Assembly (NCBI RefSeq): GCF_003171515.1
Contig: NC_089391.1
Coordinates: 868,001 to 932,000 of the forward strand
Direction of reading: 5' to 3'
Length of the DNA stretch: 64,000 nt
From: Pyrenophora tritici-repentis
Taxonomy: Eukaryota > Ascomycota > Dothideomycetes > Pleosporales > Pleosporaceae
Below the pieces are notes generated by a model, which worked only from the letters and a program-made list of their open reading frames with translations, had not been told where the DNA came from and did not search any database. Of the stretch, positions 20,956 through 31,711 are shown in pieces (the stretch's first letter is position 1; each line of letters starts with the position of its first letter). The position numbers and the translations under genes were made by a program.

Positions 20956-21147
20956 TGTTGGAAGGTCTATAGCACTAGTGCTGAAAGGAAATAACGATAA
21001 CTAGGAATGCATTCTGTTCGGTGATGGTGATTGATTGTCTACGAACATAGCTGCTACGAAGGTATACCTAAGCTCTGCGCAAGGTGGGCCGAAGTCGGGC
21101 CGAAGTGTCCAGCAGCCGACGTCTCTACCGATACTCACGATCCGACA
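20956..21147 (-). repeat. 3' LTR of the Copia element
   Basis: 192 bp, identical to the copy at 26793-26984. Confidence 0.95.
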
Positions 21148-21231
21148 CTGGAAGTCTTTTCTTTCTGGGTAGCTAGTAACTCTGCTTGTATCGGTAGTGA
21201 CAGTATGTGTTGATGGTAACTGTGTGTAGCA

Positions 21232-24200
21232 TCAACCATCAAAGCTTGTCGGCCTCTGCACCCATCCCTCTACTCGGACTGTCAGCTTATTGCCGTCAAT
21301 AAAGCGTTCAAGAGCGCGGTTTGGCGATGCCTTGGTGAAGGCGTCTGCAGGATTGTCTTCACCATTGATCCAGCGGATCTCCGTGATCTCGCGACGCTCA
21401 TATGATTGGCGCAGCGCCATGATGTCGATCATGAGACGCTTTTCCTTCGTCGTCCCAAGCTCTACTAGGCACTCGTACAAGGAGTACGAGTCTGTACAGA
21501 TAACCAAGGGAATTGCAGGTAGTCTAAGTCGTTCTGTAACTATCCTCAGCGTGGTTGCAACTGCAATGCCTATGTCAAAGCCGTTGACCATGCCGTAGAT
21601 CTCTGAGGCCAGTACGCTCCGTGTGATGCGCTTGCATTTTGTAGAGCTGTAGTGGATCACGTTGCCCTGTATTGTGAAGGTGTTGACGTCAATAGACTCG
21701 TTGACGAGCATAAGGACAAAGCCTAGCTGTGAGCTGAGGTCCTTGTTGTTGGCAAAGGAGCCATCCACAAAGACCATCAACTTGGCCTCCATAAGATTGA
21801 CAGTGACGTAGCGCAGGCCACGATCGAGATTCTCCATCTGCCATTTCAGGCGTTTGTTGAGTGCCTTGATGTCCTCGTCTGATGGTTGCTGAGCTTGAGC
21901 AGCGACGGACAGGTCAAATGACGCCTCTGGTTGGCATGTTGATGCGATGTACGCTCCGCGGGCGCGCTGCTCGGTGTACTGTTGCGCGCGGTCGGGTGCC
22001 CTGATATCCACAAGCCTGATCCTTCCTCCTTGTCCTTTCTGCCTAAGGGTCAAGACTCTGCTGGCGTCCATCGTGAGTGTACATCCATTGAAGTCTAACT
22101 GCACTTCTGGTGTCAGCCTTGCTTTTGGCTTTGACCTGAACTCTGCCTTCTGGATCTTCTTCTCTTCACGTGACGAGAACGCTGGTGTCCCGAGCATGAG
22201 AGTGTCGTCTGTCTGCATGCCAACGATGCCGAAGATGCCTGCGTCGTCTCTGTTCGTGATCAATAGGCATGGGTCGTACGTCGATGTTGCCATGTCCAGT
22301 TCCTTGCAATGGTGTCCGTGATACGTTGTCCACCAGTGGACTCCTGCCTCAGCGATTCCATACAGCGGCTTGATCACATGGAGTAGCGTGCCTTCTGGAT
22401 ATCGATGGACTAGCTCAGTAGGAAGATGTGCGAGTATCGTCCTCTTCAGGGTTGTCTGCGCCTGGGGATACGCCTGCGTAATGTCACGGAGCTCGATGTT
22501 CATTCCGCGTTGTACCATCTCGGGCGCCAGCGACATAATCAGGCGCTGGCTACATCGCTGTATGGTTGGAGATTGCGTCAGAATAGTCTCCTTGCCGTGG
22601 TCCTGGTAGCCTTGGATAACTAGGCGGGATTTCTCATAGGGCTTGGTTGTCTTTCCCTTGACCTCACGTACTAGGCGTGACTTGAAGATCCGGATCTTGC
22701 TGTGTAGCCTCTCGTCGTATTGCTCAAATTTAAAGACTCCACGACCTACGAGGTCGCTGATCTCTTGGTCATCAGACGCTTCAAAGGGGGCGCCTGAGGT
22801 TGTGATCACTCCATCGTTACGTAGTTTGATAGCTAGCTCAAGATCGTCCTGCTCCTTCTTGGTGATGTACGCGTGCGCCTTCCGCTTGTTCTTTGACCCT
22901 GGAGGGCGGCCTCTCCTGCGTGGTTGCACTGCCGGTGGTACTGCTACCGGCTCATGCGGCTCATTCGGCGCGTGTGGCGCATCGGGGTCGCTCCAAAGGT
23001 GGTCCGGTCTGTAGTATGGCTTGACGACAGTGGATCTGAATGTCGTTGGACCATTGACCATGTCAACAGTGACGTTGTGGCCATCTGTACTGGCGATCTT
23101 GTACGGGCCATTCCAGCCATCACTCTCTCTCCATACTAAGACTTCGCTCTGGAGTGGGAGCGCGAGCATGTCTGCAGTGGCTGGTCCATTGCGGGTGTTC
23201 AAGGCGTCTGCAACTTGGCGCTCTGCCGTGATCTTGCGTAGGGCTTTCGTCGCCTTTTGAATAGCCTCGCTGCGCTTAACCATTGACGGGGATGGCGGTG
23301 ACTCTGCAGTCATTCGTGGGTACGCTCCAAAGACTAGTAGCGTCGGGACTAGTCCATCGGGGCCAGCAGTATCGTTGACAGCCTTCACAGCCATCTGGAG
23401 AATCGCGTCGTCGGACATAGTGTCAGTGAGTTCTGCATAGAGTATGTCCCATGCGCGGCGTAGAGGTGCATGGTACCTCTCAGTTTTGCCGATAGACCAG
23501 TGCGCCTCCGTAGGTACTTGCTTGCATGTGACTCCCATGATCTTTGCTTCTGCGCGGAACTCTGTGCTTGCAAAGTTAGTGCCTGCGTCATGCGTGATAA
23601 TGTCTGGTGGTCCTTGATACGTGTCGATCCATAGTATCCGCAGTGCTTGCCATGTTTCTTTAGCTGAGATAGCGCTAAGGAACCTCGCGCCTTGAAACGC
23701 TGTTGAGGAATCGACCACATGCAGTACAGGTTTGTTGCTCAGGTACATCACATCCACCAGGATCTCATAGTTGAAGTGGTGATCATCCTTGAGAGTGAAT
23801 TTGAATCGGCGCGGTGCGGAGCTGTGGAGCTGGCAGTGGTGGCAGAACTTAGTGACTTCTTCTAGGGTTCTTTCTTCGAAGTCGTTATAGCCAGCATCCT
23901 TTAAGAGCTTAACAAGTCGCGTGACAGCTGGGTGTCCAAATCGTCGATGGAGCCGTCGCAACTCTGTCTCTGTCAGGAACACAGTTGCTCTCTCTCTTTT
24001 GTTCAGATGGAACCAAGGATGTCCCCATTTGCGAATCACCGGGATGTGTACGTCACCCTGGACTAGCTCATCTGTGGTGTTGTTAAAGTAGACCTTTAAC
24101 CTGTCCATGTCTGCAAGGCACAATAAGAATGGTGTAGGTGCGTCAAGCACCTCAAAGTTGATCGTCCCAATGTCTGTAGAGACCTGTGCAGTGCCAATAG

Positions 24201-26463
24201 ATGATGTAGCCTCGCCCTTGCCGAATTTGATAGATGCCTTTCCTGCTGTAGACGTATCCATCCTAACTGTAGGATCTTCCCTTGTGAGTGCAAGGTACTG
24301 CTCCTTGCCAACTGTGGATACGTTGGCAGCGCCTGTATCCGGTAGGATCCCTTGGTACACAGATCTTGTGTAGCGGTCTTCAAGCAGGAACTGTGACGCT
24401 GGCGCTGATGGCGCGTCTTGGCGGTATACGTCGTCGCCAGAGATGTGGTGCAAGAACGCCTGATCTGCAAGGCATTGCTCCGTGAAAAACTGGTGTTCAA
24501 GGTATGCTTCCGCGACGTCGTCATCGTCGTCATCCTCGCAGTCTTCCTCCTCTCTCCAGCCTCTCTGATTGTACTGGCTAGTGTGCTCGATCCCTTCGTA
24601 TTCTGCAAGATGTACGGAGAAGTCCTTGGGGGGCTGTGTACCTGTAAAGTATAGCGTAGAGAAGAACTGTGTACGGGCAGCCTTGCGCTCTTCGTCTGTG
24701 TGGTTGGTAGACCAGCATCCTTCCTTCTGGCAAACAAAGCATTTCTTCCTCCAGCGTGGCTTGAATCCTCGTCCGTTGTCGTCGCGCTGCTCGCCTCCTC
24801 GATATGCTCCTCTGGATCCGCCTCTGAATCCTCCTCCACCTCGAGATCCACCTCGGATTCTTCCATTGCCGTTGTATCGGCGATCTAAGTAATATTGGTC
24901 CTCTGTGACCATCTGGGCAGTGTGTTGCCGTGCAAGGTGTGTCTCAACTGCAGAACGTAGGTCTGAGAAGAGTCCTTCACAGATTGTGGCTGGTTTGAAC
25001 AGTGCCATCTCAAGCTCTGGTACTCCTCGGCAGGCATTGATGACAGTGGTACGTAGGGCATCCTCGCCCTCAAAGTTCTTGCCAAGGGCACGCTGGCATA
25101 GCTGCAGCTTGTCAAGCAGGATCTGCAGAACCTCGTGTAGTCCCTTGTCGGGGTTCTCTGTGCGGGTGCGAGCGAAGGTTGTAGTCGTCCAGTCTGTGTA
25201 GTAGTGCTGGTGATGGACGTCATGGTCGAAGTGGTTTTTGATTGCCATGTACGCATCAGCAAAGCTGTCATCTCTCTCTACAACCTGTATGTAGAATGTC
25301 TCTGCACGTCCGGTAAGGATACGGGGAAACACTGCGTGAAACTGCTCTTCTTGGATATCTATCTGCCAGCAGATGCTGAAGAAGATCTTGATCTTATCGT
25401 CTAGGAGATCGTACGCATTCCCTGTATACTTGTTGCTATTGTCCCATAGCTTAGAGAACTGCGTGATCGTATTAGCGTCGAGTCGATCGTTGCGGGACCA
25501 TCGCGGCGGTAGCGTCTTGTACGGGTCGTATGGTAGTTCGGGTGGTCTGTTAGGGACGCGGTTCGTTGGCTGTTGCGGAAATGGCGTGACTTCGCGATAT
25601 GCAGTCGCTGGCGGCCGTGTCTGTAGTTGCGCACGCCCTTGTTGCGGCTGCGCGGCCTGCTCCCACAGTTGTCGATGCTGAGGCCCTTCTAGCGTACCGC
25701 TCATGTGTAGCGGCTGTTGTGGCTCTATTGTTTGGGAACGGCTCTGGACGCCTTGTCTCACTCTATACTGCTCTTGTTGCTCGCCCTGCGACGGTCGTTG
25801 TAATTGCGACGGCTGTGGTACTTGCGGTGGCTGTTGTAATTGCGGCGGTTGTTGTAATTGCGGCGGTTGTTGTACTTGCGGTGGTTGTTGTACAGCTGGA
25901 TAGACTGTGTGCTGAGTGTCCTGTTGGCGTTTATTGCTCTGCTGGCGCTGGTACGCTTCGGACTGTTGGTCGAATTTCATGGCTCGAAACTCTGCTGGTT
26001 CCCATTCAAGAGTATTCTCTATACCTAGAATGTTGTAGAGAGAGTCCGCCACCCTGGCGTGATTGTTGCCAGTGTATACTCCCCGGTGTCGTAGCACACT
26101 CTTAAGAGACCTTAGTGTACCACGCTCAACCTTGCTAAATAGCTCCTTCGTCCATCCTTCAAAGTCCCATTTGTAGTCAATGAAGAGGTCATCGTCCCAG
26201 GCCATTGACACATTGTAGTCGTGGATAGCCTTAGCGACCCACGTTGTTGCGTGTGTCTCATTTGCGTCCGCCGGTGCGGGTACACCCCAGAGAGCTGTAT
26301 TGATGACCTTGAGTGCAACTGTGTATGGACAGTTTTCCATAAGTTGTTCCGCGGTAAATTTGGCCCATGGTGAGTCTGAGAGGTGTTCTGATTGCTCATT
26401 CTGTAGTTGATTCTGAGCTTCAGCAGAGTCTGCAGAGCTTATTTCGCTTTGGTTATCCGCCAT
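21232..26463 (-). CDS. Copia Gag-Pol polyprotein, 1743 residues
   Basis: Single open frame from ATG 26463. Order is that of Copia: Gag with a Gln/Pro-rich tandem repeat (QQPPQV / QQPPQL units near residues 190-225) and a zinc knuckle-like CFVCQKEGCWSTNH (about 572). Then protease with DTGA (about 708), and integrase with the zinc-binding HHCQ region (about 876) and the DVMYLSNKP / HDAGTNF / E-containing core (about 900-1000). Then reverse transcriptase with RDITQAYPQAQ (about 1328) and the catalytic pair in MQTDDTLML (about 1416, in place of the common YVDD), and RNase H with FVDGSFANNKDL (about 1562). Integrase before reverse transcriptase separates it from Gypsy. Gag and Pol are in one frame, so no recoding signal is needed. 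Confidence 0.95.
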   Translation of the reverse strand: MADNQSEISSADSAEAQNQLQNEQSEHLSDSPWAKFTAEQLMENCPYTVALKVINTALWGVPAPADANETHATTWVAKAIHDYNVSMAWDDDLFIDYKWDFEGWTKELFSKVERGTLRSLKSVLRHRGVYTGNNHARVADSLYNILGIENTLEWEPAEFRAMKFDQQSEAYQRQQSNKRQQDTQHTVYPAVQQPPQVQQPPQLQQPPQLQQPPQVPQPSQLQRPSQGEQQEQYRVRQGVQSRSQTIEPQQPLHMSGTLEGPQHRQLWEQAAQPQQGRAQLQTRPPATAYREVTPFPQQPTNRVPNRPPELPYDPYKTLPPRWSRNDRLDANTITQFSKLWDNSNKYTGNAYDLLDDKIKIFFSICWQIDIQEEQFHAVFPRILTGRAETFYIQVVERDDSFADAYMAIKNHFDHDVHHQHYYTDWTTTTFARTRTENPDKGLHEVLQILLDKLQLCQRALGKNFEGEDALRTTVINACRGVPELEMALFKPATICEGLFSDLRSAVETHLARQHTAQMVTEDQYYLDRRYNGNGRIRGGSRGGGGFRGGSRGAYRGGEQRDDNGRGFKPRWRKKCFVCQKEGCWSTNHTDEERKAARTQFFSTLYFTGTQPPKDFSVHLAEYEGIEHTSQYNQRGWREEEDCEDDDDDDVAEAYLEHQFFTEQCLADQAFLHHISGDDVYRQDAPSAPASQFLLEDRYTRSVYQGILPDTGAANVSTVGKEQYLALTREDPTVRMDTSTAGKASIKFGKGEATSSIGTAQVSTDIGTINFEVLDAPTPFLLCLADMDRLKVYFNNTTDELVQGDVHIPVIRKWGHPWFHLNKRERATVFLTETELRRLHRRFGHPAVTRLVKLLKDAGYNDFEERTLEEVTKFCHHCQLHSSAPRRFKFTLKDDHHFNYEILVDVMYLSNKPVLHVVDSSTAFQGARFLSAISAKETWQALRILWIDTYQGPPDIITHDAGTNFASTEFRAEAKIMGVTCKQVPTEAHWSIGKTERYHAPLRRAWDILYAELTDTMSDDAILQMAVKAVNDTAGPDGLVPTLLVFGAYPRMTAESPPSPSMVKRSEAIQKATKALRKITAERQVADALNTRNGPATADMLALPLQSEVLVWRESDGWNGPYKIASTDGHNVTVDMVNGPTTFRSTVVKPYYRPDHLWSDPDAPHAPNEPHEPVAVPPAVQPRRRGRPPGSKNKRKAHAYITKKEQDDLELAIKLRNDGVITTSGAPFEASDDQEISDLVGRGVFKFEQYDERLHSKIRIFKSRLVREVKGKTTKPYEKSRLVIQGYQDHGKETILTQSPTIQRCSQRLIMSLAPEMVQRGMNIELRDITQAYPQAQTTLKRTILAHLPTELVHRYPEGTLLHVIKPLYGIAEAGVHWWTTYHGHHCKELDMATSTYDPCLLITNRDDAGIFGIVGMQTDDTLMLGTPAFSSREEKKIQKAEFRSKPKARLTPEVQLDFNGCTLTMDASRVLTLRQKGQGGRIRLVDIRAPDRAQQYTEQRARGAYIASTCQPEASFDLSVAAQAQQPSDEDIKALNKRLKWQMENLDRGLRYVTVNLMEAKLMVFVDGSFANNKDLSSQLGFVLMLVNESIDVNTFTIQGNVIHYSSTKCKRITRSVLASEIYGMVNGFDIGIAVATTLRIVTERLRLPAIPLVICTDSYSLYECLVELGTTKEKRLMIDIMALRQSYERREITEIRWINGEDNPADAFTKASPNRALERFIDGNKLTVRVEGWVQRPTSFDG

Positions 26464-26792
26464 CTTGCTAGCGGGTGTTGACGCGTTGTCGGTGTTGTTG
26501 TCTCGCTGGTTGGTCGTGCCAGCGCTTGTTGTTGTACGTGATCGGATCGTCCGGAGACGCTCGTACGGTTGAGTTGTATTGCGTTGCTGACGCGCTCTGT
26601 GTTCGCGGATTAAGCTAAACCAGCAGCTGTAGAGGGAGGTTAAGAGTGCTTTGTGTTATCTCTGCCTCGCTCTGTTCTTAGCACAGAATCTTCTCCCGGG
26701 AGTATAACGTCGTGCGTCAGGGAGTTCGTCGAAGATGCGGTCTGTCTCTTCTACCTTGCTGTCTGTGATCGCCTTAAGCAATCACTGATCAG

Positions 26793-26984
26793 TGTTGGAA
26801 GGTCTATAGCACTAGTGCTGAAAGGAAATAACGATAACTAGGAATGCATTCTGTTCGGTGATGGTGATTGATTGTCTACGAACATAGCTGCTACGAAGGT
26901 ATACCTAAGCTCTGCGCAAGGTGGGCCGAAGTCGGGCCGAAGTGTCCAGCAGCCGACGTCTCTACCGATACTCACGATCCGACA
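26793..26984 (-). repeat. 5' LTR of the Copia element
   Basis: 192 bp. The leader between it and the gag start (26464-26792) shows no tRNA-matched primer site I can name with confidence. Confidence 0.95.
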
Positions 26985-27173
26985 CCCATACCAATATTTA
27001 AAAATAAGACCCTTCTAACCAACCGGTTCGCTCAACGACGCCTATTACGAACATCGCCCTTAATAAACAACAGCTTCCTCAACCTCTATCATTATCTTTC
27101 CACCTCGAAATAATTTGTAAGTAAATCAAGAATATAAGAAAGTTAAAGAATTCAGATTAATAGTGCTAGTATT

Positions 27174-27584
27174 ATGCGTTTCGTACAGCTGGTTGTATCT
27201 GTCTGCCTCACCGGCATGGCAATGGGGCGCAATGGTTGTAGGAGATGCGACTGCCACGTTACCCTGAAGTCGTCCAACACTTACGACGAAGCAACTGCGA
27301 GAGATATTATGCACGACTGGGTCCGCCCAAAAATGGGCGGTGGGGATTTCGAACAGTTTGAAGTGGGGCCAATGCCAGGTGCACAATGTTCACCAGGCCC
27401 TGATAAATCGTGCTACCGTTGGCAGGCTTGGTTTAAAGGGTGGAGACTTTGCGCCAATGGGGCTCAATTTAACTGCATATCGGGAAGCTTACACAATGAT
27501 CCGATTTACACCTTGGACTGCAACGCGTGCACATCTGTTGAGTGCAAAGGCGACTGCACTCTCGACTGCGATAGTGGGCGTTAA
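27174..27584 (+). CDS. Small secreted cysteine-rich protein (136 residues)
   Basis: One exon. ATG 27174 starts a hydrophobic signal peptide (MRFVQLVVSVCLTGMAMG). The mature part of about 118 residues has 12 cysteines, clustered at both ends (GCRRCDC near the start; CNACTSVECKGDCTLDC near the end), compatible with six disulfides. No known domain recognised. Size, secretion signal, cysteine content and position in a transposon-rich region match candidate fungal effectors or apoplastic proteins; that role is inference. The start codon is only 189 bp from the Copia 5' LTR, which points away from it, so the insertion has replaced its distal promoter. Confidence 0.7.
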   Translation: MRFVQLVVSVCLTGMAMGRNGCRRCDCHVTLKSSNTYDEATARDIMHDWVRPKMGGGDFEQFEVGPMPGAQCSPGPDKSCYRWQAWFKGWRLCANGAQFNCISGSLHNDPIYTLDCNACTSVECKGDCTLDCDSGR

Positions 27585-29186
27585 TAAAGGATTAAGAACG
27601 GCCGTGGTTAAGAATGTTGGAAAGTGAGCGGCAAGATTGAGATGCGATGGAGGTAGACGAGTTAGTAATAATGGAGAAGTGGTGGTCAAGGTGTTTATTA
27701 ATAGTGTTGAGCCTGGGGGTGAGATAGCTAGGGGTACTTAATTTAAAATTGGTGATTGAATTTCTACTTCTTGCACTGGCATCTACCTCTTCTCTACGTC
27801 CCTCTACGCCTTCTACGCCCTCTATCCTTAGAATATTCTAACTCCAACCTCCCTACTCTCCCCAATATCGCAAACCCCAAACCCTCCCTCCCCACTCTCC
27901 ACGCCCCCCCACTCACACGCCTCTTCCAACTCGGTCTTGGGCGCCAACACCTCTTCCTTGGTAAGCACCTAAGTGCCCCAATGCATACTCAGCGCGCGTC
28001 TATACCGCGTGTCTTTGAAGATGTTGACGGCGTCTTTTGGGTTGGCGTGGACGTTGCTGAAGAGGGCGCGGGGAGCGTAGGCGCCGATGGGGAGGAGGCC
28101 GATTTGCGAGAAGGCGAGGCAGGTGGGGAGGTGGGCGTAGGTGGGGAATTAGTCGTCGATATGCGAGGGGATTTAGGGGGGGGACGGTGCGGTAGCCTGT
28201 GTCGCTGTTTTGTGGTTGTTAAGTTGGATGTTTGGGTGAGGGAATGAGGGAGACATACCCAGCGAAAAACACTTTACCACTACTGGATTCTATACTCCAG
28301 CTTGCCTAGAGGGTTTTACACTTGTCAAACGGCGTTCTAGAGCTGACATGCTGACACGGAAGAGCGTGTATCGTTGCCGTAATACCACGCTCTTTCTTCC
28401 CTCCATCTGTAGTAGACACGGAAACCTCATCATCACCCACCCCTTTCTCCTCCCCCAAACTAACACCCTTACTCTCCCACTAATCCAACTCGGTCACATT
28501 GCTCACCCCACACTTTTCAAACCACGCCTTATTCCCTGGGGGCGCGAAAAAATGCGCTTGGGGGAATTTGTTCTGCAACCGCTGGATGGTCGGGTAACTG
28601 AGGTGGTCGTAGTGGTTATGGCTGATGACCACGGCGTCGACGATGGGTAGGTCTTCAATCCCGCAGGGGGGCGGGATGTATCGTTTTAGCGATTTTATTG
28701 TGATTGGGGCGCAGCAGTCTTCGAAGATGGGGTCGAAGAGGACGCGGAAGCCGCTGGGGAACTCAATGTAGTAGCATGCGTGGCCGAGCCATGTGGCGCG
28801 TAGTTTGGGTGTGGTGCGTGATGGGAGGAAGGTTGGGGTGCGGACCGGGACCGTGGGTGGTGTCGTGTTTGTTTGGCCTGTTATTTTACGCCTATATATC
28901 GTTGTGTTTGTCAGAACAATTTATCCCATCTACCTCAATCGAGTCGTCGAGAGGTATGTATACACCACACCATCCCAACCACAGGAAGTCCGTCATTACA
29001 ACGAAAAAAAAACCCACCACCAAATCCCCTTAACATCCAAATCCCAAAAACTACTCTCCGTATAACTATCCCACGGATTTGTAAACCCCTTCCCATTCTT
29101 CAAATGATGTCGTTTCTCTGCCGCCTCTTCAGGCTGACTAGGAACCAGCGCTGGATTGCCAACCGCCGCATAAAGCCCCATGTCTA

Positions 29187-31295
29187 ACGTGCACGGACAG
29201 CTCATGCCCGGAGACACCTCGTGCCCCGCCGAACACCATATCCACCACTTCAAAAGTGAGGCTATTTAGCCACGTACAATAGCTATTATCATGAGATTCT
29301 GTAAAGGGGTTGTAATTAGATGCTTGCGATCAACTTGTACTATCTATATTTTTGTAGGAGGTTGACGTTGCGGCCACGTGATGTGACTTTGGCTGGAGTA
29401 GCAGATAGCTCATCTCCAGCTTGAACACCAGCGTGAGCAGCGCCAGCGCGTTTTTGACGCTTATTACTTGGTGAGAGTACTCGTGAGGCTTTACGCTTGC
29501 GTTGTTGAGCTTGTTGGATAGATTTTTTCTGGTGTTGAGCTTCAACTTTACGCGCGCGTTCAGCTGCTTTCTCAGCTCGCTCAACCTCCCTCATCTCTTT
29601 AAGCCTCTGCCTCTCCACACGCTTCTCCTCGAGCTCAATTTAACGCTGCAGTCGAGCCTCCTCGCGCTGCTTCTTGGCCCCTGCTTTTTAGAGTTTCTCC
29701 TCCGTCTTATCTCGCTCCCGTACTGCTTCTCTAACTCGAGCCTCACGCAACTTGCGAGGAGACTAGAAGACAGCGCTACCGTGATATTCCTGGCGCTGTT
29801 GAAGGTCAAGAGCTTTGCCCTTCTTCCTGTGCTTCTTTTTGTGTTGAAGAGCCTCCTTTAAGCCCTTATTCTTATGCTTTAAAAGCTGATTCTGAACAGA
29901 GAGATGGTAGACGCTTAAACGTAGCTTTCTTACCTCATACTGATGACTATCAGTAACAGCAGCTCGAACTAATCGATCTATCTTTCTCCAATCATGATCA
30001 GAGAGCCCTGATGATGAGCTTCTCTCAGCCTCTGGCGTGCTAGCAAATCTACGGAGGATAACGTTGGCATCCATCGGCCAGATCCTAGTAGCTTCGAAGG
30101 CCTTCAATATGAGGCTCTCCGTAAAGGAGGATATCCAGGCGCTCTAGAAGAGTGGGAAGAAGTCTCCTTTCTTGATTAGAGCGAGACCTTGAGCCTTATA
30201 GAGATGGTTGGTGAGCTCGTTAGAGTAAGCTTGAGAGAGAGGCTTGAACAGCACTACGTCAAGCGGCTGGCGCGTATGAGTCGAATGGGGGGAAGGATTA
30301 TAAGGAGGATCCTGTGGCGATCACAGTAGTCGATAAACTCCATCGTGACATGAGATCTATGGCCATCAAGGATAAGCAATCGCCATCTCCCTGATCGCTG
30401 CTTTGTATAGCGATCAAACACCTGCTCTAGCCAAGCTAGACCTATGTTATCGTTTGACCAGCCTGTTGGAGATGATGAGACAAAGACATCATGTTCTCCT
30501 GCCTTGATATCCTCTACCCAACTTGATCGTATAGCTCCTTTTTTAGCTGCGTAGATAAGGCTTAGGGGCAGCGAGCTCCCATCGGCGCAGCAGCAGGCCA
30601 TGACTGTCAGAAACTCGCGTGATCCATCTTGGAGAGATGCTCGAACGTCCTTCTTCTCCCATTAACGCCTGCTGAATATTCTCTTGCTTCTGCCTATCAA
30701 GCTAATCAAGAAGCCCTTCTCATCTATATTGTATATATCTCGAGCCTTAAGGTGATGTTCAGTGATCTTTCGATGCAGTAGCTCGAAGTAGAGACGGTAT
30801 TTTGACTTAGAATCAGCCAGGTGGCGAACACGATCTATGGCGGTGGTCCACTTTAAGATTATATGGATCTGGTGTCTAGTGATGAAGCGAGAAACCCATC
30901 GATCGCTCAGCTACCGATAGGCTATTTCAGATGAGAAATTCCTAATTTATCTCTCTCGAAGGAGGAAGGCCTCTCTCTGTAAGCTTTGTGATATATCGTA
31001 TAAGCTCTAGCTCTTGTTGTTAGTCGAGAGCTTGTTGATTTAAGTATCTATCCTCCCGAGACGCTGTCACGCCTCTCCACCTTCGCCCCAGCGTTGAGCG
31101 GTTAACCTGGTATTTCTCAGCAACTTCCCTCAACGTAAAGTGTTCTCCTGGATCACGCGATTTCAAATCTTCAATTGCATCGTCGATAGGTGCCATAGCT
31201 GTAGCGTTATAGTCTGTTGAAGTTGTGGTGTTGAGACGCGGCTTGGTGTTCGGCGGGGCACGAGGTGTCTCCGGGCATGAGCTGTCCGTGCACGT
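29187..31295. mobile_element. Pogo-type DNA transposon C (same family as B)
   Basis: 2109 bp, flanked by TA (29185-29186 and 31296-31297), with inverted repeats of about 54 bp that begin ACGTGCACGGACAGCTCATG and end GCCGAACACCA. The target TA is part of an ATA codon of the NAPE-PLD-like gene, and removing the element plus one TA restores that codon's frame. Confidence 0.9.
29340..31196 (-). pseudogene. Transposase of element C
   Basis: Same protein as in element B, from ATG 31196 (MAPIDDAIEDL) to NVNLLQKYR at 29340. Here the first two catalytic aspartates survive (NIDEKGF, LILDGHRSH), but the frame is broken by stops near 31020, 30960, 30915 and 30663. It also shifts in the third catalytic block (after LIILPP, near 30255), and further stops follow near 30145 and 29765. 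The basic coiled-coil tail is kept. So B and C were damaged independently. Confidence 0.8.
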
Positions 31296-31463
31296 TATCC
31301 CCGCCCCATCAATCGAACTCATCTTGACCGTCGTGCCCGTCTTTATCCTGACGCCTGACCCAAACAACAACAACCGCGGCGTATTCTTCCTCAACAAAAC
31401 ACCCTGTCTGCTTGATGCTACAAACCGCTGGAACAGCATACGCGTCGAGAACCGAGTCGACAT

Positions 31464-31680
31464 ACGGGGACGGGGGGTGTGCTATATGTGATTGAAGACA
31501 TGAGTGGCATTGTTTTTGTGTTGTATTAGAAGGCGCGTGAGAGCCTGTATGAGGCTCACAGAGGCTGCCAAGGCACTAGCTACGCGCGATCACGTGAGAG
31601 GTATCAGTGGACCATCGGCTCTGTCCAACAATATGTATTGGATGGGCGGATGGATGCGACCTAGGTAACCTGGATGGAAC

Positions 31681-31711
<31 letters not shown>

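Larger units (their letters stand above)
20956..26984 (-). mobile_element. Intact Ty1/Copia LTR retrotransposon
   Basis: 6029 bp with two 192-bp LTRs that I read as identical (20956-21147 and 26793-26984), TG...CA ends, and the 5-bp duplication CCCAT at 20951-20955 and 26985-26989. It is transcribed leftwards: 5' LTR on the right, one uninterrupted gag-pol gene, then a purine-rich tract (AGAAAGAAAAGACTTCCAG) directly before the 3' LTR. Identical LTRs, an open gene and no RIP stops mean a very recent insertion that may still be active. Confidence 0.95.
27794..31463 (-). pseudogene. NAPE-PLD-like metallo-beta-lactamase, split by a transposon
   Basis: Reading leftwards from ATG 31463, about 56 codons with a mitochondrial-like basic N terminus (FSTRMLFQRFVASSR) run to an ATA codon, where element C (29187-31295) is inserted. 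The frame resumes exactly at 29186 with DMGLYAAVGNPALVP, then GKGFTNPWDSYTESSFWDLD. After an intron come RTTPKLRATWLGHACYYIEF, FDPIFEDCCAP, the metal-binding SHNHYDHLSYPT, LPCQHVSSRTPFDKCKTL, a second intron joining AG to DTGYR (donor GTATGT, acceptor CAG), then [18 protein letters not shown] and [18 protein letters not shown]-type enzymes hydrolyse N-acylphosphatidylethanolamine. Besides the insertion there are TAG codons at expected Trp positions (ELD-WES, KTL-ASW, HWGT-VLT) and two TAA codons, all RIP-like, so the gene is dead twice over. Confidence 0.85.

Noticed and set aside
23385..23720. Frames antisense or out of frame within the Copia gag-pol gene
   Set aside because: Long open frames are expected opposite a 5.2-kb coding frame of this base composition; none shows a domain.
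28704..29187. Rightward frames over the NAPE-PLD-like gene
   Set aside because: They lie opposite the well-supported metallo-beta-lactamase exons.
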